Below, in pieces: positions 57,644 through 64,000 of a stretch of 64,000 bases of DNA. Numbering within the stretch: the stretch's first letter is position 1; every line of letters starts with the position of its first letter. Where the stretch lies: assembly GCF_900091585.1 (NCBI RefSeq), contig NZ_FMHT01000003.1:496001-560000 (forward strand), given 5' to 3'. The translations under genes and the position numbers were made by a program. This DNA comes from Micromonospora nigra. GTDB taxonomy: Bacteria > Actinomycetota > Actinomycetes > Mycobacteriales > Micromonosporaceae. The notes under the pieces were generated by a model. The model made no database searches and had not been told where the DNA came from. It was given only the letters and a program-made list of their open reading frames with translations.

Positions 57644-58362
57644 CGCGACGCCCGGAGGTCGACGCCGGCGGCCTCGGTCAACAACTCCAGCAGCACGCCG
57701 TGGTTCTCCAGCACCGCGCCGTGCCCGCCGGGCACCGTCAGGAACCGGGAACCGGGCCCGCCGACCTGCTGCCAGGCTGCCAACTGCGCCGCGTCCACCA
57801 GGGGGTCCGCGCTGCCGGCCACCGCCAGCACCGGGCAGCTCAGCCGCACTCGGGCACGTGGGTGACTCTCCACCACCGCGCAGTCCGCCCGCCAGATCGG
57901 CAGCATCAGCTCCCGCAGCTCGGCCTCTGGCAACACCGTCTGGGCCATCACCCCGTGCCGGGCCAGGGCCGCGACGAACTCGTCGTCGGGCAGGTCACCG
58001 ATGCGCTCCACCGCGTCCAGCAGGTGCGGGGGCGGCGAACCGGCGACGACCAGGCCCCGGCAGCCGGTGCCCTGCTCGGCGAGCCGGGCCGCCAGTTCCG
58101 TCGCGAGCAGGGCACCCATGCTGAACCCGAAGAGCACCAGCTCACCGGGGTCGGCGCCGGCGTCCAGCTCGACCCGCAACTGCTGCCACAGGTCGTCACC
58201 GAGCGAGGCGAAGGTGCGGTGGGCGGGTTCGCCGTACCGGCCGTCGCGGCCGGGCAGCGTCGGCACGTGGCAGGTCGCCACCCGTCGCAACTCCGCGAGC
58301 ACCGGCAGGTAGGTGCCCCTGCCCCCGCCCAGGTGCGGGTAGACGCTGAACCAGGCGGTCAA
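57640..58362 (-). CDS. Type II (editing) thioesterase
   Basis: 240 residues from TTG 58362; the start overlaps the upstream stop as TTGA and has GGAGGA nine bases before it. Typical TEII layout: YPHLGGGRGTYLPVLAEL at the N-terminus, nucleophile Ser81 in GFSMGA, Asp187 in GSADPLV and His214 in PGGHGAV. It clears misprimed or stalled acyl groups from carrier proteins. No release thioesterase domain is seen on the right-hand PKS, so this protein may also perform release. Confidence 0.9.
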   Translation of the reverse strand: MTAWFSVYPHLGGGRGTYLPVLAELRRVATCHVPTLPGRDGRYGEPAHRTFASLGDDLWQQLRVELDAGADPGELVLFGFSMGALLATELAARLAEQGTGCRGLVVAGSPPPHLLDAVERIGDLPDDEFVAALARHGVMAQTVLPEAELRELMLPIWRADCAVVESHPRARVRLSCPVLAVAGSADPLVDAAQLAAWQQVGGPGSRFLTVPGGHGAVLENHGVLLELLTEAAGVDLRASR

Positions 58363-59585
58363 CGCGCTTCCTCCGCGCGGTCGCGTACCTGCTCCTGCAA
58401 CCGGCCGAGCTGCCGGACGCACTCGAAGACCTGCTCGTCCGGCAGGCCGAAGTCGACCAGGCACCCCAGCTCGGTCACCCCGGCCGCGACCAGTCGGTCG
58501 ACCATCGGCAGGCAGGTCTCCACGCTGCCGAACAGGCCGGACTGCCGCAGGTACCGCTGGAGGCCGTGCTCCAGCAGCAGGGCCCGGTCGGCCTCGGTGA
58601 CCTCCTCCGGGCGCACCCCGACATCCTGGGTGGAGGCGAACTTCTCGAACAGGTTCAGGTGCGCCGAGAGGTAGCGGCCCAGGGGTTCACGCACCCGGGG
58701 CACCACGTCCTCCGCCCGCTCCGCGAGGTGGGTGTGGAGCATGCAGGTGACCTGCCGGTCGTCACTGACGTGCCCGGCCTCCGCGCGGGCCTTCTGGTAC
58801 AGCGTCACCTTCTCGGCGATGTCGTCGACGGTCTGTTCCAGCATCGCCGTCAGCACGTGCAGGTCGAGGGCGCCTGCGGTCCGCCAGGTCTGCGGGTTGC
58901 TGGAGCTGGTCAGCCAGGTCTCCAGGGGCCGGGCCGGCCGCGGGTAGGTGCGCGTCTCGATCGTCCGTCCCTGCGGCGCGGCGCGCAGGCTGCCGTCGCC
59001 CCGCCACAGGGTACGCAGCACCTCCAGCCGTTCGGTCAGCACCTCCTTGCGACGCTCGTACGAGTCGGGGTCGAGAACGAAGTCGTCGGCGTGCCAGCCC
59101 GAGGCGAGCGACAGCGCCACCCGGCCCCGGCTGATCGCGTCGAGCACGCCCCACTCCTCGGCCACCAGGAGCGGGTCGTGCAGCGGCAGCACGACGCTGC
59201 CGGCGCGCAGCCCGATCCGACGGGTCCGGGCGGCGATCGCCGCCAGCAGGACCGCCGGTGCGGGGTACGGCGCACCGAACGGGTCGAAGTGCCGCTCGGG
59301 TACCCACACCGCGTGCAGGCCCAGTTCGTCGGCGAGTTCGGCGCAGCGCAGCACGAGGTCGTACTTGTCGGCCGGCGCGTCGTCGAGGTCTGCGGAGAAG
59401 AAGAACAGGCTGACCGCGAGTGCCGGTCGCCTGCCGGGCACCGCAGCCGGCGCGGCCGGTTCGGCGGAGCGCGTCGGGGTGGCCGGGGTGGCCCCGGCCT
59501 GGCGCTGCCGCAGCAGGCGTTCGACCAGTTCCCGGCGTTGCGGGGTCAGCTGGTCCAGGTCGACGCCGTCGATCGGGGCGCTCAT
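58359..59585 (-). CDS. MupA-type luciferase-like FMN monooxygenase
   Basis: 408 residues; ATG overlaps the PKS stop (ATGA). The first 55 residues form a linker starting with LTPQRRELVERLLRQR, a short helix often seen at the ends of assembly-line proteins, which may dock to the PKS. The rest is a luciferase-like TIM barrel (LFFFSADLDDA, VWVPERHFDPFG, PYPAPAVLLAAIAART, LASGWHADDFV) matching the MupA/Atu3671 branch found inside or next to PKS/NRPS systems. These FMNH2-dependent enzymes hydroxylate or oxidise carrier-bound intermediates. I infer oxidation of the chain made by the adjacent KS-AT-ACP protein. Confidence 0.88.
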   Translation of the reverse strand: MSAPIDGVDLDQLTPQRRELVERLLRQRQAGATPATPTRSAEPAAPAAVPGRRPALAVSLFFFSADLDDAPADKYDLVLRCAELADELGLHAVWVPERHFDPFGAPYPAPAVLLAAIAARTRRIGLRAGSVVLPLHDPLLVAEEWGVLDAISRGRVALSLASGWHADDFVLDPDSYERRKEVLTERLEVLRTLWRGDGSLRAAPQGRTIETRTYPRPARPLETWLTSSSNPQTWRTAGALDLHVLTAMLEQTVDDIAEKVTLYQKARAEAGHVSDDRQVTCMLHTHLAERAEDVVPRVREPLGRYLSAHLNLFEKFASTQDVGVRPEEVTEADRALLLEHGLQRYLRQSGLFGSVETCLPMVDRLVAAGVTELGCLVDFGLPDEQVFECVRQLGRLQEQVRDRAEEAR

Positions 59586-62500
59586 CGGTCCGCCGTCCCG
59601 TCCAGCTCGGCCAGCCGGGCCGCGACCTCGTCCTCGGAGAGCGCGTCGACCTCGGCGAGAAGCGCGGCCAGTTCGTCGGCCGGTCCGCCGGGCGCCTGGG
59701 CGGGCGCCGCCGTCTCCGGCCGGGCAGCCCCGGCCGCGTCCGGGGCCGGCGGTCCGTCCGGTGGTACGAAGCCGCTGCCCTCCAGGTGGGCGGCCAGCCC
59801 GGCGACGGTGGGCGACTCGAACAACGCGGTCATCTCCAGTTCTGCCGCACCGTCGCGACGGACCTGGGTGACCATCTGCATGGCCAGCAGCGAGTTGCCG
59901 TCCAGGTCGAAGAAGCTGTCGTTGAGTCCGACCCGTTCGGTGCCCAGCAACTGTTTCCACAGGGCGACGAGGTAACGCTGGGTGCGGGTGTAGCCGGCGT
60001 CCTCGGCCGGGGTGGCCGCGGCGGCCGGCGCCACGACCGGGGACGCCTGGGCCGGGGCCGCCGCGCGGGGGGCCGGGGGCATCGGGTCCAGCCAGTGCCG
60101 GGTCCGGGCGAAGGGGTACGTGGGCAGCGACAACCTGGCGCGCTGTTCGTCACCGTAGTAGGCGGCCATGTCGTAGCTGCCGCCCAGCAACCACAGGTCG
60201 GTCAGGACGCCGAGCAGGTCCTCCGCCTCCTGGGTGTCGTCCACCGTCAGCACCGGCAGGCAGGTGGCCGCCGAGGCGGTGGCCCGCACCAGGGCGCTCA
60301 GCGACCGCCCCGGCCCGACCTCCAGGAACGCCGACGCCTGGTCGGCTACCAGCGTGCGCACCCCGTCGGCGAAGCGCACCGGCTGGCACATCTGGGCGAC
60401 CCAGTAGTCGGCGCTGGTCGCCTCCTGCGCGGTCAGGTAGTCGCCGGTGACGTTGGAGACGATCGGGATCCGCGGCTCCCGCAGCGTGAGCCCGTCGAGG
60501 CCGGCCCGCAGCCGCTCAGCCGCCGGCTGCACCAGCGCGGAGTGGAACGCGTGGCTGACCCGCAGCCGGGTCGTGGTCACGCCGTCGGCCCGCAGCAGCG
60601 CGGCGAACTCCTCGACGGCCTCCTCGGTGCCGGCGACCACGACCAGTGACGGCGCGTTCTCCGCCGCGACGCTCAGGTCGCGGCCGTCCAACAGTCGCCG
60701 CACCTCGTCGACCGGCAGGTTGACCGAGAGCATCGCGCCCTCGGCCGTCTCGGCCAGCGCCTGCCCGCGCAGGGTCACCAGCGTGACCGCGTCGGGCAGG
60801 TCGAGCACCCCGGCGAGCACGGCGGCGACCAGCTCACCGATGCTGTGTCCGAGCATGGCGTGGGGTCGTACGCCCAGGTCGACCAGGGTCTGCCCGAGGG
60901 CCCACTCCACCGCGAAGAGCGCCGGCTGGGTGACCTGGGTCCAGGCCAGCGCGGCCCGGGTCTCCTCGGTGTCGCCGGCCTCCGGGTGGATCGCCGACCG
61001 CAGGTCCAGGCCGGCCCCCTTGAACAGGTCCAGCACCGTCTCCAGGTGCCGGGCGAAGATCGGGTCCCGACGGGCCAGGGCGGCGCCCATGCCGACCCGC
61101 TGCGCGCCCTGCCCGGGGAAGAGGAACACGGGGCGGTCGTTGGGGCGGCGCTGCCCGGTCTTCTGCCGCCGGCTGCCGGTGGCGGAGAGGGCGGAGGCGA
61201 CGTCGGTGAGGTTGCGGGCCAGCACCACCCGGCGGTGCTCCCACTCCTGCCGGCCGGTGGCCAGCGTGTACGCCACGTCGGCCAGCTCGACGCCGGGGTG
61301 CTCCCGGGCCCAGCGGCCCAGGCGGCGGCTCATCTCCTCCAGCGCCTCCGGACTGCGCGCGGACAGCTGCACCGCGTGTCGACGCCGGGCGGAGCGCGTC
61401 GCGGCGGGCGACGGGTCCGGCTCCCGCAGCACGACGTGCGCGTTGGTGCCGCCCATGGCCAGCGAGTTGACCGAGGCGAGCAGCGGCCCGTCGGACTCCA
61501 GGTCCACCAGCTCGCTCGGCACCCGGAACGGGCTGGTGTCCAGCTCCAGCTTCGGGTTGGGGCGGCGGAAGTTCACCACGGGCGGCACCTGGCGGTGTCG
61601 CAGCGCCAGGACCGCCTTGATCAGGCCGGCGACGCCGGCCGCCGCGTCCAGGTGACCGATGTTGGGCTTGACCGAACCGAGCCAGCAGTACTGGCGGTCC
61701 GGCGTCGACTGCTCGAAGGCCCGGCTGATCGCCGCCACCTCGATCGGGTCGCCCAGCGGGGTGCCGGTGCCGTGCGCCTCCACGAACTGGATGTCCCGTG
61801 CCGACACCCCGGCCCGTTCCAGCGCCCGGCTGACCGCCCGGTACTGGCCGTCGATGCTCGGCGCGGTGAAGCTGGCCTTGGCCCGGCCGTCGTTGTTGAT
61901 GGCGGAGCCGAGGATCACCCCGTGGATCTGGTCGCCGTCGCGGAGCGCGTCGGCGTACCGCTTCAGGACCACGACCCCCGCGCCGTTGCCGGGGATGCTG
62001 CCGGCCGCGTCGGCGTCGAAGGCCCGGCAGTGGCCGTCCGGCGAGGACGTGCCGCCCGGGTTGGCGAGGTAGCCGCCGCCCAGTGGCATCCGCACCGACG
62101 ATCCGCCGGCCAGCGCCATGTCGCACTCCCCGTCGGCGAGGGCACGGGCGGCCAGGTGGATGGCGACCAGCGAACTGGAGCAGGCGGTCTGCACGCTCAG
62201 GCTCGGCCCGCGCAGGTCCAGCCGGTGCGAGACCCGGGTGGCGAGGAAGTCCTTGTCGTTGCCGACCATGGTCTGCAGGTCACCCACCATGGCCGCGACG
62301 TCGTCGCGGTGACCCATCACGTTGTAGAGCATGTAGGTGTTCATCGTGCAGCCGGCGTAGACCCCGATCTGGCCGTCGTAGCGGCGCGGGTCGTAGGCGG
62401 CGTCCTCGAGGGCGTGGTACGCGGTCTCCAGGAAGATGCGGTGCTGCGGGTCCATGATGGACGCCTCGCGGGCGGAGTAGCCGAAGAAGGCCGCGTCGAA

Positions 62501-62731
62501 GGCGTCGGCGTCCTCCAGCGCGGCGGTGGCGTCCACGTAGTTCGGGTTGTCCACCAGGTCCGGGCTGACCCCGGCGGCCAGCATCTCCTCGCGGCTGTGC
62601 CGGGTGACGCTCTCGACGCCCTCGGACAGGTTCAGCCAGTACGTGTCGACGTCCGGCGCGCCGGGCAGGCGGGCCGCCATGCCGACGATCGCTACCGCAT
62701 CGGGGTGTTCGTCAAGGGGCGTCATGGCCAT
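59582..62731 (-). CDS. Type I PKS, KS-AT-ACP
   Basis: 1,049 residues from ATG 62731 with AAGGA six bases upstream; it overlaps the end of the NRPS gene by 20 bp. Ketosynthase with Cys184 (TACSSS), His320 (EAHGTGT) and His360 (NIGH). Acyltransferase with Ser630 (GHSIG) and the HAFH signature at 727-730, which is typical of malonyl-CoA selection. Carrier domain with FDLDGNSLLAMQ near residue 945. There is no ketoreductase, dehydratase or thioesterase, so the beta-keto group should remain unless acted on in trans. It would add one C2 unit to the aminoacyl group supplied by the upstream A-T protein. Confidence 0.94.
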   Translation of the reverse strand: MAMTPLDEHPDAVAIVGMAARLPGAPDVDTYWLNLSEGVESVTRHSREEMLAAGVSPDLVDNPNYVDATAALEDADAFDAAFFGYSAREASIMDPQHRIFLETAYHALEDAAYDPRRYDGQIGVYAGCTMNTYMLYNVMGHRDDVAAMVGDLQTMVGNDKDFLATRVSHRLDLRGPSLSVQTACSSSLVAIHLAARALADGECDMALAGGSSVRMPLGGGYLANPGGTSSPDGHCRAFDADAAGSIPGNGAGVVVLKRYADALRDGDQIHGVILGSAINNDGRAKASFTAPSIDGQYRAVSRALERAGVSARDIQFVEAHGTGTPLGDPIEVAAISRAFEQSTPDRQYCWLGSVKPNIGHLDAAAGVAGLIKAVLALRHRQVPPVVNFRRPNPKLELDTSPFRVPSELVDLESDGPLLASVNSLAMGGTNAHVVLREPDPSPAATRSARRRHAVQLSARSPEALEEMSRRLGRWAREHPGVELADVAYTLATGRQEWEHRRVVLARNLTDVASALSATGSRRQKTGQRRPNDRPVFLFPGQGAQRVGMGAALARRDPIFARHLETVLDLFKGAGLDLRSAIHPEAGDTEETRAALAWTQVTQPALFAVEWALGQTLVDLGVRPHAMLGHSIGELVAAVLAGVLDLPDAVTLVTLRGQALAETAEGAMLSVNLPVDEVRRLLDGRDLSVAAENAPSLVVVAGTEEAVEEFAALLRADGVTTTRLRVSHAFHSALVQPAAERLRAGLDGLTLREPRIPIVSNVTGDYLTAQEATSADYWVAQMCQPVRFADGVRTLVADQASAFLEVGPGRSLSALVRATASAATCLPVLTVDDTQEAEDLLGVLTDLWLLGGSYDMAAYYGDEQRARLSLPTYPFARTRHWLDPMPPAPRAAAPAQASPVVAPAAAATPAEDAGYTRTQRYLVALWKQLLGTERVGLNDSFFDLDGNSLLAMQMVTQVRRDGAAELEMTALFESPTVAGLAAHLEGSGFVPPDGPPAPDAAGAARPETAAPAQAPGGPADELAALLAEVDALSEDEVAARLAELDGTADR

Positions 62732-63998
62732 GTCGGTCCTTCGGAGGTCGGGCCAGCGCGGGGGCGGGCGACGTCGGACGGGTGGTACGCCGCGCGGCGA
62801 GGTGCCCGGCGAGGTCCCGCGGGCAGGGGTACTCGAACAGGTAGTGGATCGGGAAGGTCACGCCGAGGCTGACCTGGAGCTGGTGGTGCACCCGGGTCAC
62901 CACCAGCGAGTGGGCGCCCGCGTCGAAGACGTTCACGTCCGGCGCGATCGTGCTCAGGGCCAACGCGTCGGCCCAGATGCGGCAGACCGCCGCCTCCACC
63001 TCGCGCACCCCCGCCGAACCGGGCAGCACCTCGGTGTACTCGCGCTGCGCCGCCTGCCGCAGGGGCGTCTCGTCGAGCTTGCCGTTCGCGGTCATCGGCA
63101 GCTCGTCGAGCGTGACGACCTGCTCGGGCACCATGGCCACCGGCAGTCGCGCACCCACCAGCCGGAGCAGTTCGGTGGGGTCGACCCGGTCGCCGGTGAC
63201 GAAGGCGACCAGTCGTCTCGGCTCCTCCACCACCAGCGCGGCGCAGGCCACGACGCCGGGCACGTCCCGCATGGCGAACTCCACCTCGCCGAGCTCGACC
63301 CGGAAGCCGCGTACCTTGACCTGCCGGTCCGCGCGTCCCACCACCACGAAGCCGACGTCCGGGTCGAGGTGGGCCAGGTCGCCGGTGCGGTAGTAGCGGT
63401 CGCCGGACCGGTCGGTGACGAACCGCTCGGCGGTCGCCTCCGGCCGGTGCAGGTAGCCGTCGGCCACGCCCGGCCCGGCGATGAGGATGTTCCCCAGCGC
63501 CCCGACCGGGAGCGGCCGGTCGTCGTCGTCGGCCAGCCAGATGCGGCTCGCCGCCGACGGTCGCCCGACCGGCAGCACCGCGGGCAGGTCCTCGTCGGGC
63601 ACCTTTGCGGGAATCTCGTAGGCCAGGCAGTTGACGGTGGCCTCGGTCGGGCCGTACCCGTTGACCAGGCGGCAGTCGGCGGCGACGAGCGTGCGCAGTC
63701 CGGTCACCGTGGACCGCTTCAGCACCTCACCGCCGAGCAGGACCAGCCGCAGGTCCGGCAGGGGTTCACCCGTGGCGACCAGCTGGTCGGCGTACGAGGG
63801 GGTGGTGAACAGGACGGTGACCCGTTCCCGCCGCAGGAACCGCACGTAGCTGCGGGCGTTGCGACGGTCGGCTGGTGCCGGCACGACCACGCAACCGCCG
63901 TACGGCAGGGCGGTGAACAGCTCCTGGAGGCCGAAGTCGAAGCCGAGGGAGAGGGTCTGCGCCATCCGCACCCACGGGCCCAGCTCCCACGCCTGTCC
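62712..63998 (-). CDS. NRPS A-T protein, 5' end outside window
   Basis: 428 residues are visible; the frame continues off the right edge. It enters the adenylation domain just before the A4 block (SLGFDFGLQELF), continues with NGYGPTEATVN, YRTGDL and the A10 lysine region (TANGKLDE), then has a carrier domain (VFDAGAHSLVVTR) and a short Pro-rich tail. The hand-read specificity residues D-F-Q-F-L-G-G-V-N match no code I know. No condensation domain follows, so the amino acid is handed straight to the ketosynthase of the next gene, as in amino-acid-primed polyketides. Part of the A domain and anything before it are unseen. Confidence 0.92.
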   Translation of the reverse strand, partial: GQAWELGPWVRMAQTLSLGFDFGLQELFTALPYGGCVVVPAPADRRNARSYVRFLRRERVTVLFTTPSYADQLVATGEPLPDLRLVLLGGEVLKRSTVTGLRTLVAADCRLVNGYGPTEATVNCLAYEIPAKVPDEDLPAVLPVGRPSAASRIWLADDDDRPLPVGALGNILIAGPGVADGYLHRPEATAERFVTDRSGDRYYRTGDLAHLDPDVGFVVVGRADRQVKVRGFRVELGEVEFAMRDVPGVVACAALVVEEPRRLVAFVTGDRVDPTELLRLVGARLPVAMVPEQVVTLDELPMTANGKLDETPLRQAAQREYTEVLPGSAGVREVEAAVCRIWADALALSTIAPDVNVFDAGAHSLVVTRVHHQLQVSLGVTFPIHYLFEYPCPRDLAGHLAARRTTRPTSPAPALARPPKDRHGHDAP

Positions 63999-64000
63999 CT

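Overview
The window is very GC-rich with strong third-position GC, and it carries multimodular NRPS/PKS genes, MbtH, LtrA, a fused biotin-dependent carboxylase and several secreted enzymes. This fits a filamentous actinomycete. A Micromonosporaceae-type genome is my guess; nothing here proves the genus. I saw no rRNA, tRNA, insertion sequence, integrase, attachment site or CRISPR array.

Parts of three biosynthetic regions are present. (1) Left edge, plus strand, 1-9.2 kb: the 3' part of a hybrid NRPS-PKS gene (A-T-KS-KR-ACP-TE with no acyltransferase; hand-read adenylation code is proline-like), then tightly coupled GSCFA, SGNH-like, TauD-type dioxygenase and GNAT genes. (2) Centre, minus strand, 46.9 to 22.9 kb: a nine-gene operon in which almost every gene starts inside the stop codon of the one before. 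The order is NRPS C-A-T fused to a whole lantibiotic-dehydratase-like (LanB) domain, NRPS C-A-T, kynurenine-3-monooxygenase-like flavoenzyme, DUF6875-like protein, NRPS C-A-T, NRPS C-A-T-reductase, MFS exporter, O-methyltransferase, and a second free-standing LanB-like protein. A separate MbtH gene lies upstream, and the operon has a near-consensus promoter at 46,901-46,929. (3) Right edge, minus strand, 64.0 to 55.9 kb: an NRPS A-T (cut by the edge), a KS-AT-ACP polyketide synthase, a MupA-type luciferase-like monooxygenase, a type II thioesterase, a class IV aminotransferase and a ThiG-like protein, closed by a 20-bp perfect hairpin.

Between these regions lie ordinary or unplaced genes. At 9.2-22.8 kb are an FAD monooxygenase, LtrA, a secreted protein made of three 88-residue repeats, a secreted serine protease, a fused acyl-CoA carboxylase and an acyl-CoA dehydrogenase/oxidase. 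At 47.9-55.8 kb are two unknown proteins, a PHP-domain Tat-exported protein, a secreted endonuclease I, an SDR, a GNAT and others. Three places look like decayed or truncated genes: 10,246-10,398, about 20,265-20,490 and 49,442-49,885.

The most unusual feature is the fusion of an NRPS module to a LanB-type domain, with a second LanB homologue at the far end of the same operon. LanB N-terminal domains act on aminoacyl-tRNA. No precursor peptide gene is visible, so the operon may join tRNA-dependent chemistry directly to carrier-protein-bound intermediates, with aldehyde or alcohol release by the terminal reductase.
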